A stretch of DNA of 64,000 bases from Sphingopyxis sp. MWB1 (GCF_000763945.1 NZ_JQFJ01000002.1:2345501-2409500); one strand, 5' to 3'. Numbered from the stretch's first letter, positions 16,227-24,911 are shown. A program made the numbers and translations. The notes: generated by a model not told the origin, from the sequence alone.

Positions 16227-16937
16227 TCAGCGGTCGATCACGGGCACAAAGCCGCCATAGATGATCCGCATGCCGTCAAAGGGTGTCTTGTCGCTGTCGC
16301 CCTGCATCGCTCTCATTTTTTCCCAGCCCGCGGTGCGCGTCGCCTTGTCGGGCCATTCGACCCAGCTGAAAATGGCGACTTCATCGCCGCTTATGTGGAG
16401 CGCGCGGGCATAATCGGTAACCTCGCCCGTGGGCACATCATCGGCCCAGCCCTCGACGACACGGGTGGCACCGCATTCGACGAATTTCGGCGCCATCTTT
16501 TCGGCAAGCGCGCGATAGGCGTCCTTGTTTCCGGCGGGCACCGGGACAAGATAGCCGTCGGTATAGCCCATGGCGCCGCCGGGGCCCTGGTCGAGCAGCA
16601 CCGCAAAACCGCCGACGATCATCCGCTTGCCGTCAAAGGGCATTTCGGCGCCCATTTTCTGCATGCGCGGGTCGCTCATCATTTTCTGGGTCGCGCTGTC
16701 GCGCGTTGCCTTGTCAGGATATTCGAACCAGCTGAAAACGATGCTTTCGTCGGGCTTTGCCTGTACCGCGCCCCGAAAGTCGTTCACCTTGCCGTCGGGG
16801 ACATCGTCGCCCCAGCATTCGGCCATTCGCACAACGCCAAATTCGCTGAACAAGGGCCAAGCCGCTTCGGCATGGCGGACATAGGCTTCCTTGTTGGCGG
16901 TGGGGACGGCGCACACAAATCCTTCAACATAGGTCAT
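16227..16937 (-). CDS. Tandem DUF1428 protein
   Basis: Two copies of the DUF1428 (dimeric alpha-beta barrel) domain follow each other. The first has MTYVEGFVCAVPTANKEAY, VRMAECWGDDVPDGKVNDF and FSWFEYPDKATRD; the second has YTDGYLVPVPAGNKDAY, RVVEGWADDVPTGEVTDYA and FSWVEWPDKATRT. Both end in PFDGxRxIxGGF. Single-domain members (about 117 residues, YbaA type) are usual, so this is a fused duplication. AAGGAG lies 8 bp upstream of the ATG. Confidence 0.9.
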   Translation of the reverse strand: MTYVEGFVCAVPTANKEAYVRHAEAAWPLFSEFGVVRMAECWGDDVPDGKVNDFRGAVQAKPDESIVFSWFEYPDKATRDSATQKMMSDPRMQKMGAEMPFDGKRMIVGGFAVLLDQGPGGAMGYTDGYLVPVPAGNKDAYRALAEKMAPKFVECGATRVVEGWADDVPTGEVTDYARALHISGDEVAIFSWVEWPDKATRTAGWEKMRAMQGDSDKTPFDGMRIIYGGFVPVIDR

Positions 16938-16965
16938 TGTCGCTCTCCTTTGGGCAGGGGGGATA

Positions 16966-17634
16966 TCAGGCTGCGACCGGATTGAGGCGCAGGCTTGCGA
17001 GCTGCGCCTCGAGCGCGCGGGTGAAGGCGGGGCGTGCCGTGCAGCGGTCGAGATAGGCTGACAGGTGCGGAAATTCAGCGACCAGCCCGGCCTCGACGCC
17101 TTCGCGCAGCACAGTCGCCATCGCGATATCGGCGACCGAGAAATCGTCGAGCAGATAGTCCTTCTCGCCCAGCGCGTCGGACAGGCGGGTGAGGCGGGTG
17201 CGGATAAAGTCTATCAGGCCGGGGCGGCGCAGCTTGGCCCACTCCTCATCCTTTGCGAAAATATCGACATTGCCCAGTTCGAACATCATCGGTTCGACAC
17301 TGTTCAGCGCCGCAAAGACCCAGGCGATCGCGTTGGCACGGCGCTGCGGGTCGGCGGGCATCAACCGCTCATCCTTTTCGGCGAGATGAAGCAGGATGGC
17401 GCCGCTTTCGAAAATCGTCACTTCGCCATCGCGCAGCACCGGCACCTGACCCCAGGGCTGGAGCCGATAATGATCGGCGGGCCGCTCCATCGCGCTGATC
17501 AGATGCTCGGCATAATCGAGCCCCAACTCCTCGCACGCCCAGCGCGGGCGCAGGTCGCGGACAAAGCCGCGCGCGAAATCGGGAACCCAGTCAAAAGCGG
17601 TGATGACGATATCGGCCTGGTCGGTCACGGGCAT
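16966..17634 (-). CDS. Glutathione S-transferase family protein
   Basis: The 222-residue protein has a thioredoxin-like half (FARGFVRDLRPRWACEELGL, WGQVPVLRDGEVTIFESGAI) and an all-alpha half (DFSVADIAMATVLREG). The QVPVL cis-Pro and ESGAI motif bind glutathione in this family. An AAGGAG site precedes the ATG by 8 bp. It shares ends (ARPAFTRALEAQ) with the other GST in the same operon at 18931, so the two are probably paralogues. Confidence 0.92.
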   Translation of the reverse strand: MPVTDQADIVITAFDWVPDFARGFVRDLRPRWACEELGLDYAEHLISAMERPADHYRLQPWGQVPVLRDGEVTIFESGAILLHLAEKDERLMPADPQRRANAIAWVFAALNSVEPMMFELGNVDIFAKDEEWAKLRRPGLIDFIRTRLTRLSDALGEKDYLLDDFSVADIAMATVLREGVEAGLVAEFPHLSAYLDRCTARPAFTRALEAQLASLRLNPVAA

Positions 17635-17681
17635 ATTCTGTCTCCTTGCAAAAAAGGGAGGGAGGAAGGGTGCTACGCTTG

Positions 17682-18668
17682 TCAGAAAAAACCTTCGGGC
17701 ATGGGCGGCGCTTGTTCGTCGAGAAAGGGCAGGGCCTGCGCCGCGATGGTCGCGGCTTCGGCCATGACGCCGATGTGCGATGTCGCGGGCAGCACCGACA
17801 GGCGCGCCTTGGGCGGTGCGGTCATAAAGCCCTGGGTGGCGGTGGCGATATCGCTGCCGCCGCGCAGCCGGAACAGCTTGACCGCATGGTCGAGCGTCAG
17901 CCCGTCAGCATCGCCCAAGATGATCATCGTCTTGCCCGGAATGGCGCGCAGGTCGGCATCGCTATAGGCAAAGGGCACCGTATCAATATGCTTGATGGCC
18001 TCGACCAGCCGGGGAAAGGCATCGGGGGTCGGCGACAGCCGCTTGTAATCGCGTTCCATCGGTGTCCCCGCAAAAAATTCGGGGGTCAGCGTGGCTATGC
18101 CCTCCAGCACTTCGGGCACCCAGCCGTCGAGGCTGGCGCTGCCGGAAATGACGATCTGCTTGTCGATCAGCGCGGGGTGGCGGACCGCCATCGCAATGGC
18201 GGTGCTGCCGCCCATCGAATAGCCGAGCACATCGGCGCGCTTCACCCCCAGCGCGGCAAGCACCCCTGCGGCATCGTCGGCCAGTTGGTCATAGCTGAAA
18301 GTTCCGGCGATATCGCCAGTGCGGCCATGGCCGCGCGCATCGATGGTGATGACGGGGCGGGATGCGGTGAAGGGGGTGACCAGCGGTTTCATCGCCTCGC
18401 CCGACATGAAGGCGCCGTGCAGCATCAGCAGCGGCTTTTTGTCCGACGCCAGGTCGCCATGCACTTCATAATGAAAGCGGGCGCCCTTCACCTCAGCATA
18501 ACCGGACCGGCTCTTGCTCTTTGCGGTGGTATCACTCGCCTTGGACGCGGGCGACTGGGCGTAAAGCGGCTGCGATGGGGCGGTGAGCGCCGCCATCCCT
18601 GCTATCAGAACGAGGGCAGCGGCAAGGCCGGGGTGCCGCCGACGGAGGAAAGGTGCTGGTGAGGGCAT
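17682..18668 (-). CDS. Secreted alpha/beta hydrolase
   Basis: A signal peptide (about residues 1-38, LAAALVLIAGMAALTA to PLYAQ) precedes an alpha/beta hydrolase fold. The oxyanion segment is LLMLHGAFMSGEAM, the nucleophile elbow LGYSMGGSTAIAMA with the Ser, the acid GDADGLTLDHAV and the His in PATSHIGVM. All three catalytic residues are therefore present. Substrate unknown. AAGGATGATCCG precedes the ATG. It is the only clearly exported product of the TetR-headed operon. Confidence 0.9.
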   Translation of the reverse strand: MPSPAPFLRRRHPGLAAALVLIAGMAALTAPSQPLYAQSPASKASDTTAKSKSRSGYAEVKGARFHYEVHGDLASDKKPLLMLHGAFMSGEAMKPLVTPFTASRPVITIDARGHGRTGDIAGTFSYDQLADDAAGVLAALGVKRADVLGYSMGGSTAIAMAVRHPALIDKQIVISGSASLDGWVPEVLEGIATLTPEFFAGTPMERDYKRLSPTPDAFPRLVEAIKHIDTVPFAYSDADLRAIPGKTMIILGDADGLTLDHAVKLFRLRGGSDIATATQGFMTAPPKARLSVLPATSHIGVMAEAATIAAQALPFLDEQAPPMPEGFF

Positions 18669-18709
18669 CGGATCATCCTTTTTGCAAAAAATGTGGCCAA
18701 GGCAGGGGG

Positions 18710-18928
18710 TCAGCTTCGCTTGCCCTTGATCCACGCGACAATGGTCATGGCGTGGCCATGACCCAGATCATGATCGGCCTTCAGCCAGTCGATGATGGCC
18801 CCGGCCTTCACGCCGGGGGCAAGGCCTGTGTCATCGGCCAGCCCTTGTTGCCGGGCCTCGGCATGCAGTTCGGCGGGCGAGCGCCCCGTCCTGGTTTCGA
18901 TATAGTCGAGATAGCTTTGGAAAGACAT
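18710..18928 (-). CDS. DUF4287 domain protein
   Basis: A 72-residue protein with FQSYLDYIETRTGRSPAEL at the start and GAIIDWLKADHDLGHGHAMT near the end. This is the short DUF4287 pattern, which is often fused to or beside DUF1801/DUF5655-type or SRPBCC genes. Function unknown. AAAAGGAG lies 8 bp before the ATG and the gene starts 2 bp after the upstream GST stop. Confidence 0.85.
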   Translation of the reverse strand: MSFQSYLDYIETRTGRSPAELHAEARQQGLADDTGLAPGVKAGAIIDWLKADHDLGHGHAMTIVAWIKGKRS

Positions 18929-18930
18929 GA

Positions 18931-19602
18931 TCAGCTCTCCTTTTCATAAGAGGCGAAGGCCGTTTTTTGCGCTTCAAAGGCACGGGTAAAGGCAGGGCGC
19001 GCCGTGGCCCGCGCGACATAGGCAGTGATATTGTCGAAAAGCTCATACAGCCCCGCCCCCTCGATCCGGCGCAACACGCTGACCATCGCAAGGTCACCGA
19101 CGCTGAAATCGCCGTCGAGCCAATCGGCCTTTCCCAGCCGCCGCGACAAATCGGTGAGCCGCGACCGGATAGCCTGGTCGAGGAGCGGCATGCGCTGGGC
19201 GTACCATGGCTCATCCTTTTCCAGATAATGCGCTCGCTCGCGGTCGAGGATGGGCGGCTCGATGGTGGAGAGAGCCGCGAATAGCCAGCCGATGGCGCGT
19301 GCGCGGACATGGGGCTCGGCGGGCAGGAGGCCGGGATAGTGGCTGGCGATATGCAGCAGGATCGCCCCCGATTCAAAAAGCACCAGCCCGCCTTCTTCGA
19401 ACGTCGGTATCTGGCCGAAGGGATGACGCGCCCGGTGCGCGTCCGCCTTCATCGCGGCAAAGGACAGCGGGCGTGTCGTATAGGGCCTGCCCACTTCCTC
19501 AAGTGCCCAGCGGACGGGCATATCGCGCGCGAGGCCCCGCCCCTGATCGGGAGAGCGTTCAAAGACACTGATCATGATCCGGGGAGAGGGGAGGCGCGGC
19601 AT
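18931..19602 (-). CDS. Glutathione S-transferase family protein
   Basis: This GST resembles the one at 16966: DQGRGLARDMPVRWALEEVG, FGQIPTFEEGGLVLFESGAI and DFSVGDLAMVSVLRRIEGAG, ending ARPAFTRAFEAQ. About 223 residues. An internal ATG ten codons in (19575, MISVFERSPDQ) is the alternative start; neither has a good ribosome site. It lies 15 bp after the VOC gene. Confidence 0.92.
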   Translation of the reverse strand: MPRLPSPRIMISVFERSPDQGRGLARDMPVRWALEEVGRPYTTRPLSFAAMKADAHRARHPFGQIPTFEEGGLVLFESGAILLHIASHYPGLLPAEPHVRARAIGWLFAALSTIEPPILDRERAHYLEKDEPWYAQRMPLLDQAIRSRLTDLSRRLGKADWLDGDFSVGDLAMVSVLRRIEGAGLYELFDNITAYVARATARPAFTRAFEAQKTAFASYEKES

Positions 19603-19617
19603 CGGGAGCGCTTTTGG

Positions 19618-20052
19618 TCAGACCGCGGTTTCGGCGGGCATGTCGCCGCTCGCCGCCGCAGGGTCCATCCACATGATTTCCCAGATATGGCCGTCGGGAT
19701 CTTCAAAGCTCCGGCCATACATGAAGCCGCCATGATCCTGTGTCGGCGTCGGGTCGGCCTTGCCGCCCGCTACAACCGCTTTGGTAACCTGTTCATCGAC
19801 CTCTTCACGGCTGTTCATCGTTAGGCACAGCAGCACCTGCGCGCTTTGATGTGCGTCGGCGATGGTCTTGCTGGTGAATTGTGCCCATTTTTCATGGGTC
19901 AGCAGCATGGCATAGATGCTGTCGGTAAAGACCATGCAGGCCGCCGTTTCGTCGGTAAAGGCGGGATTATTCGCCGCGCCCACGGCTTCATAAAAGGCCT
20001 TGGACCGATCCAGATCGGTCACGGGCAGGTTCACGAAAATCATCTTGGCCAT
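19618..20052 (-). CDS. VOC family protein (lactoylglutathione lyase-like)
   Basis: A single-domain glyoxalase-fold protein of 144 residues, MAKMIFVNLPVTDLDRSKAF at the start and YGRSFEDPDGHIWEIMWMDP near the end. AAGGAG is 7 bp upstream of the ATG at 20052; the longer in-frame start is not supported. It is the first gene after the TetR gene, with an 83-bp gap that holds a perfect inverted repeat. Substrate unknown. Confidence 0.92.
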   Translation of the reverse strand: MAKMIFVNLPVTDLDRSKAFYEAVGAANNPAFTDETAACMVFTDSIYAMLLTHEKWAQFTSKTIADAHQSAQVLLCLTMNSREEVDEQVTKAVVAGGKADPTPTQDHGGFMYGRSFEDPDGHIWEIMWMDPAAASGDMPAETAV

Positions 20053-20110
20053 CGTTGTTCTCCTTGGGCTGAACAGATGATTGGGGGATGTTCCTTCTTG
20101 GGTCATGGAT

Positions 20111-20133
20111 GCAATTACGCAGCGGGTAATTGC
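20111..20133. promoter_or_regulatory. Perfect 8-bp inverted repeat upstream of the VOC gene
   Basis: GCAATTAC and GTAATTGC flank a 7-bp spacer, 3 bp outside the TetR stop codon and about 60 bp before the next gene. It may be a second operator or a transcript hairpin; there is no T-run, so a terminator is unlikely. Confidence 0.5.
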
Positions 20134-20135
20134 GG

Positions 20136-20774
20136 TTATCGCTGGCCATCCTTGCCAAAGAGCAGGAGGATATAGCGCTTTAAATGGGTGACGCTGTCGC
20201 GTGCGATGGCGGGGTCATTGGTGGTCTTGGCCATGATGAAGGCGCCTTGCAGCACCGCCTGCACATGGTGCGCGAGGCTGATGGCGGACACGCCGTGCGA
20301 AATGCCGTGGCGGGTGATAGCGGCTTCGATATCGGGGGCGAGCGCTTCGCAATAGGCGTTGATGCTGCCTTCGCACGCGCGGCGGATCGCGTCGCTGGTT
20401 GCAAAGGCTTCCTGCACCATTGTGCCCACGAAGCAGGTGAAATCCTCTACCGGCCCCTCCAGCATCGCCAGCCGGAAATCAATATGGCCGAGCAAACGGT
20501 CGAGCGGATCCTCCAGCTTTGTATGCGGCGGCATTTCGAACATGGGGCGGGCGCGCTCGGTCCAGCCTTCCGCTGCCGCAACCGCCAGCGCTTCCTTCGA
20601 TTCGAAATGATGGAAAAAGGCGCCCTTGGTCACCCCGGCGGCCGCGCAAATCTGGTCGACCGTCGTGGCGGCATAGCCTTGCTTGCGTACCGTCTGATGC
20701 GCCGCCGCGATCAGCTTGTCGCGCGCGCTGCCGCGCGGGGTGCGAGAGGAAGGCAAAGGGTGATTCGTCATCAT
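20136..20774 (-). CDS. TetR/AcrR family regulator of the detoxification operon
   Basis: The HTH spans about residues 15-60 (YAATTVDQICAAAGVTKGAF, FHHFESKEALAVAAAEGW). The C-terminal half resembles the group of TetR proteins with a HVQAVLQGAFIMAKTTNDPA helix, common in regulators of small detoxification operons. Several ATGs are in frame (20786, 20780, 20774, 20771). The -10 box at 20782-20787 overlaps the first, so translation probably starts at 20774 or 20771 on a nearly leaderless transcript. It is followed on the same strand by eleven genes with short gaps. Confidence 0.85.
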   Translation of the reverse strand: MMTNHPLPSSRTPRGSARDKLIAAAHQTVRKQGYAATTVDQICAAAGVTKGAFFHHFESKEALAVAAAEGWTERARPMFEMPPHTKLEDPLDRLLGHIDFRLAMLEGPVEDFTCFVGTMVQEAFATSDAIRRACEGSINAYCEALAPDIEAAITRHGISHGVSAISLAHHVQAVLQGAFIMAKTTNDPAIARDSVTHLKRYILLLFGKDGQR

Positions 20775-20781
20775 GATCATT

Positions 20782-20810
20782 TGCATACCGACTGGTTGGT
20801 ATGTTGTCAA
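20782..20810 (-). promoter_or_regulatory. TetR gene promoter with operator in the spacer
   Basis: On the minus strand, a perfect TTGACA -35 box (20805-20810) is 17 bp from TATGCA (20782-20787). The palindrome ATACC-N8-GGTAT (20785-20802, 14 of 18 positions symmetrical) covers the spacer and the edge of the -10 box. That is the textbook place for a repressor operator. The -10 box matches the consensus only in TAT. Confidence 0.7.
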
Positions 20811-20988
20811 ACGGCGCCGATAAGGGTGGAGCCTGCGCAGTGGGCATGAAGGGCGACCGCTCCCTGCACTGCCCCCGCAAGGCAATGCTGCGAGACCGGC
20901 AGTAATAGCGCTCGCGCTTCCTCGGACGGCTCGTAAAACAGGCCTCCTGTCAAAGCGGGCGGAGCGCTCGCCGCGTGGGGGCTGCTAC

Positions 20989-22497
20989 ATGGTCGCGATC
21001 ATTTCCACTGTCGCCTATCTGGGGCTGGAGGCGCGCGCGGTGGAGGTGCAGTGCCAAGTGGCGCCGGGCGTTCCCGCCTTTGCGGTCGTCGGCCTGCCCG
21101 ACAAGGCGGTCGCCGAAAGCCGCGAGCGGGTGCGCGCCGCGCTCTCGGCCATTGGCCTGGCGCTGCCGCCCAAGCGGATCACCGTCAATCTGTCGCCCGC
21201 TGATCTGCCTAAAGAAGGGTCGCATTATGACCTGCCTATTGCGCTCGCGCTGCTCGGCGCCATGGGGGTGGTCGACCCCGAAACGCTCGCCGCTTATGTA
21301 GTCGTCGGCGAATTGGGGCTGGACGGGCGCGTCGCCGCATCGCCCGGCGTGCTGCTCGCCGCGCTGCATGCAGGCAGTGTGGAACGGGGGCTGATCTGTC
21401 CCGTGGCGCAAGGGGGGGAGGCGGCTTGGGCAGGGAATGTGGAGGTGTTGGCTGCGCCGGATATTCTCGCTCTGCTTAACCATTTCAAGGGGCATGCCCC
21501 GCTGCTGCCGCCGGTGCCGGGGGTGGTCGAGGCGCCGGTGCGCGGCGCCGATCTGGCGCAAGTGAAGGGGCAGGAAACCGCCAAGCGTGCGCTCGAAATT
21601 GCGGCGGCGGGCGGACATAATCTGTTGATGGCAGGCCCGCCGGGCGCGGGAAAATCGCTGATGGCGGCGTGCCTGCCCGGCATTTTGCCCGACCTGACCG
21701 CGTCCGAAGCGCTGGAAGTGTCGATGATCGCCTCGGTTGCGGGGCAGCTGGAGGGCGGGCGGCTGATCCGCGCCCGGCCCTTTCGCGCGCCGCATCATTC
21801 AGCGTCCATGCCCGCGCTGGTCGGCGGCGGCCTGCGCGTACGGCCCGGCGAAATCAGCCTCGCGCATCTGGGCATTCTTTTCCTTGATGAACTGCCCGAG
21901 TTTCAACGCGCGGTGCTCGACAGCCTGCGCCAGCCGCTGGAGACCGGCGAGGTCAGCGTTGCGCGCGCGAACGCCCATGTGACCTTCCCCGCGCGCTTTC
22001 AGCTCATTGCCGCGATGAACCCCTGCCGCTGCGGCCATTTGGGCGACCCGTCGCTCGGCTGCAGCCGTGCGCCGCGCTGCGCCGCCGATTATCAGGCAAA
22101 GCTGTCAGGCCCGCTGCTCGACCGCATCGACCTGCATGTCGAGGTCGAAGCGGTGAGCGCCGCCGACCTCGCCCTGCCGCCCCCCGCCGAAGGCAGCGCC
22201 GAAGTGGCCGCCCGCGTTGCGGCGGCGCGCGCGGTCCAGACCGAACGCTATGCCAGGGAAAAGGCGCGCACCAATGCCGAGATCGACGGCGCGCTGCTAG
22301 AAAAAGTCGCAACTCCTGACGCGCCGGGCTGCAAGCTGCTGGCGCAAGCCGCGGAGGCCATGCGTCTGTCGGCCCGCGCCTATACGCGCATATTAAGGGT
22401 CGCGCGCACCATCGCCGATCTGGCGGGCGCCGACGCGGTTGGGCGCGTTCACGTGGCCGAAGCGCTTTCCTATCGTCGTCAGCCCCCGCGCGCCTGA
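20989..22497 (+). CDS. YifB/ComM family AAA+ ATPase (Mg-chelatase-like)
   Basis: The 502-residue protein begins with the ChlI-like Lon-type fold (VEVQCQVAPGVPAFAVVGLP; FAVVGLPDKAVAESRERV), then an AAA+ module with Walker A GPPGAGKS (216-223), Walker B ILFLDELPEF near 295-305, and a C-terminal Mg_chelatase_C domain (ARAYTRILRVARTIADLAG). The ComM homologue is a branch-migration helicase in natural transformation; that role is known for the family, not shown here. The CxCG...CxxxPRC cysteines near residues 345-362 are typical. Its end overlaps the convergent GNAT gene by 19 bp. Confidence 0.93.
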   Translation: MVAIISTVAYLGLEARAVEVQCQVAPGVPAFAVVGLPDKAVAESRERVRAALSAIGLALPPKRITVNLSPADLPKEGSHYDLPIALALLGAMGVVDPETLAAYVVVGELGLDGRVAASPGVLLAALHAGSVERGLICPVAQGGEAAWAGNVEVLAAPDILALLNHFKGHAPLLPPVPGVVEAPVRGADLAQVKGQETAKRALEIAAAGGHNLLMAGPPGAGKSLMAACLPGILPDLTASEALEVSMIASVAGQLEGGRLIRARPFRAPHHSASMPALVGGGLRVRPGEISLAHLGILFLDELPEFQRAVLDSLRQPLETGEVSVARANAHVTFPARFQLIAAMNPCRCGHLGDPSLGCSRAPRCAADYQAKLSGPLLDRIDLHVEVEAVSAADLALPPPAEGSAEVAARVAAARAVQTERYAREKARTNAEIDGALLEKVATPDAPGCKLLAQAAEAMRLSARAYTRILRVARTIADLAGADAVGRVHVAEALSYRRQPPRA

Positions 22498-22922
22498 TCA
22501 TTTCCGGCTTGTTTGCGGCCGATCCACTGCGCCATGCCGATCGAGGCGGGAGCGGTCGGGGCGAAGCCATATTGGGCGTAGAGGTGATGCGCATCGCCAT
22601 CGGCGATCAGGCTGATATATGCCTCTGCCGGAGCGATTTCCCGCAGGCGCGCCATCAAGCGCGCCATGATCATCTTGCCTAGCCCGCGCGCCTGGTGCGC
22701 GGGTTCGACCGCCATATCGACGATCTGATAGAAAAGCCCGTCGCCCACCGCGCGGCCCATGGCGACGGCGCGGCCCTGGTGCCGCACGACGACACCGACG
22801 ATCGTGTGGGGGAGCCCGGCGGCGGCGGCGGTTTCGCTGCGCGGGGTCAACCCCGCCTCGGCGCGCAGGCGGCAATAATCGGCGACCGACGGCGTTTCAA
22901 AGGCGGCAATATAATCGTCCAT
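22479..22922 (-). CDS. GNAT family N-acetyltransferase
   Basis: About 147 residues with the acetyl-CoA binding motif A in VDMAVEPAHQARGLGKMIM (V/I-x-x-x-x-Q/RxxG) and motif B ending in YAQYGFAPTAP. The start at 22922 (MDDYIAAFETPS) is favoured; an ATG three codons upstream (22931) is possible. A much longer in-frame reading exists but runs antisense to the diguanylate cyclase gene. Substrate unknown. Confidence 0.9.
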   Translation of the reverse strand: MDDYIAAFETPSVADYCRLRAEAGLTPRSETAAAAGLPHTIVGVVVRHQGRAVAMGRAVGDGLFYQIVDMAVEPAHQARGLGKMIMARLMARLREIAPAEAYISLIADGDAHHLYAQYGFAPTAPASIGMAQWIGRKQAGNDQARGG

Positions 22923-23147
22923 GGGCCTCATCCGTTTATTGCGGCGAAGAGCAAGTCTGGCGATGATATAGTGGCCCCGCAAGCGCCGGTCAGGAAGAAT
23001 ACGGATCTTCTTCCCCACCTTTTTTCGGCGCCATGCACACCCCGGCGCGCAAAAGCTTGTCAATTGCTGTTCCGAAATGGCACAGGGCCGCAAAGCCAAA
23101 AGCGGGGCAGTAAAGAAATCCCAAGCTTTTGATGCGAGGGGTGAAAT

Positions 23148-24911
23148 ATGTGGGTGGGGGCATCTCGGACATATTGGCGCGGCTGCTGGGCTTTGCTGGC
23201 GGTCCTGATCCTTTTTGCGCCCTTTTCCGCCCGCGCCACCTCGCTCCACGTCAATGATCCGCTGTGCCATGCTGTCAGTTCGCGAACGCTGACCGATCAG
23301 GATTTTTCCACCCTGGCATTTCAGTGCAGCGGGACGCCGCGCGGCTATCAGGAAGAGAGCCTGTGGCTGCGCGCCGATCTGACGGATTTGCCGGAGCATG
23401 GGAACACGGTCGCGCTGATGGTGCGGCAGACGCGCACCGACCGGCTGGCGGTCGCCTTTGTCTATGCCGATGGCGCCGTGCACTGGGATCATGTCGCGCA
23501 AGGCGCCTTTGGCAATCATTGGCGCGCGGGCGGACAGATTATGTTCGAAGCGCCGGAACGATCGGCGCCGCTTACCCATGTCATGCTGCGGTTCGATGGC
23601 CTTGCGGGCCATGAATTTCTGAATGCGCGCCTCTTGCCCCGCGAGGAAGCCGCGATGCAGTCCGCGACGCTGGCGGCGGCGGTCGGGGCGGCGCTGACCT
23701 TGCTGCTTGTCGGCTGCATCTATTGCGTCTCGCTCGCCGTGGCGGTGCGCCGCGACTATCTGGCATGGCAGGCGGGATGGTCTGCGACGATGCTGCTGTG
23801 GGGCGCCATCTGGTCGCAGGTGCATCTGGCGCTTTTCCCCGGGCTGGCGGGAAGCGTGTCGGCGCAGCTTGCGACTTTTCTTGCCTGCTTGGCCGTCGCG
23901 CTCGCCACGCTGAGCGCGGTGAAGGCGGTAGCGGTGGATGCGGCCCCGGCGCCCTTGCGGCTGACCGCGCTGCTGCTTGGTATCGGGGTGGGGCTGGCGG
24001 GCGTTCCGCTTGCGATGATGCGCACGGGGGAGCTTGGCCTGCTGTCGCAGATTCTGGGTTTTGTCATTCTGGCCGATCTTGCGATTGTCATCCTCTATCT
24101 GGCCTGGGCCTGGCGCCGGGGATCGGTGGAAGCACGCGATTTTCTCGCGGCTTGGGGATTGCCGATGGCGGCGCTCGCCTTTGTTCATCTGGTCGATGTC
24201 GGCCATGGATTCTGGGGCGGCGGGTCACAGCTGCCAGTGCTGCTCGCCGCGGCCTGGCAGGCCCTGTGGCTGGCGGCGTCGGCCACAAGGCGCTTTGCCC
24301 GGCTGCGCATCGAACGCGACCATGCCCGCGCGGCAGAGGCGCAGGCGCAGCGGCTCGCGCGGCACGATCCGCTGACGGGGCTTCTCAATCGCCGGGGCTT
24401 TACCGACAATGTAGCTCCCTTGCTGGACGCAGCCAGTGCGCAGGCGATTCCGGTCGCGCTGCTGCTGGTCGATGTCGACCGGTTCAAGTCCATCAATGAT
24501 GCCTTTGGCCATGAAGCGGGTGACGAGGTGCTGTGCGGTATCGCCGCCTGCCTTGCCCGGTGGGAGGGGGAGGCATGCACGGTTGCGCGGCTGGGCGGAG
24601 AGGAGTTCGGCCTGCTGGTTATCGGCCTGGACGGCATGATGCTCGACGGTTTTGCCGAAAGCGTGCGGCGCGCCATCGCCGAATGCGATCATGGCGCGGT
24701 GCTGGGCGAGCATTGCGTCACCGCCAGCATCGGCGTGGCCGAAATTTATCCGGCCAGCGATTTTCAGGGGCTTTACCGCCTGGCGGATGCCGCCCTTTAT
24801 GATGCCAAGCGCGCCGGGCGCAACCGGGTGCGCGTGCGGCGCGGCGCGGCCTGCGCCGATGGAACCGGCGCGGCGGCGTCGCTGGCAGCGCCCATGGGCG
24901 CGCTGGGTTGA
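23148..24911 (+). CDS. Diguanylate cyclase with 7TM-DISM sensor
   Basis: A signal segment (about 12-30) leads a periplasmic DISMED2-like domain (about 31-165), seven membrane helices (about 172-400) and a GGDEF domain. The active site is GGEEF (483-487), and DVDRFKSINDAFGH carries the metal-binding Asp. The inhibitory RxxD site that normally precedes GGEEF is absent: the residues there are GEAC. The product would be c-di-GMP made in response to an extracellular ligand. The start has GAGGGG upstream. No EAL domain is present. Confidence 0.92.
   Translation: MWVGASRTYWRGCWALLAVLILFAPFSARATSLHVNDPLCHAVSSRTLTDQDFSTLAFQCSGTPRGYQEESLWLRADLTDLPEHGNTVALMVRQTRTDRLAVAFVYADGAVHWDHVAQGAFGNHWRAGGQIMFEAPERSAPLTHVMLRFDGLAGHEFLNARLLPREEAAMQSATLAAAVGAALTLLLVGCIYCVSLAVAVRRDYLAWQAGWSATMLLWGAIWSQVHLALFPGLAGSVSAQLATFLACLAVALATLSAVKAVAVDAAPAPLRLTALLLGIGVGLAGVPLAMMRTGELGLLSQILGFVILADLAIVILYLAWAWRRGSVEARDFLAAWGLPMAALAFVHLVDVGHGFWGGGSQLPVLLAAAWQALWLAASATRRFARLRIERDHARAAEAQAQRLARHDPLTGLLNRRGFTDNVAPLLDAASAQAIPVALLLVDVDRFKSINDAFGHEAGDEVLCGIAACLARWEGEACTVARLGGEEFGLLVIGLDGMMLDGFAESVRRAIAECDHGAVLGEHCVTASIGVAEIYPASDFQGLYRLADAALYDAKRAGRNRVRVRRGAACADGTGAAASLAAPMGALG

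Noticed and set aside
22923..24206. Long N-terminal extension of the GNAT gene
   Set aside because: The added residues are antisense to the diguanylate cyclase and have no domain; the family start is near 22922.
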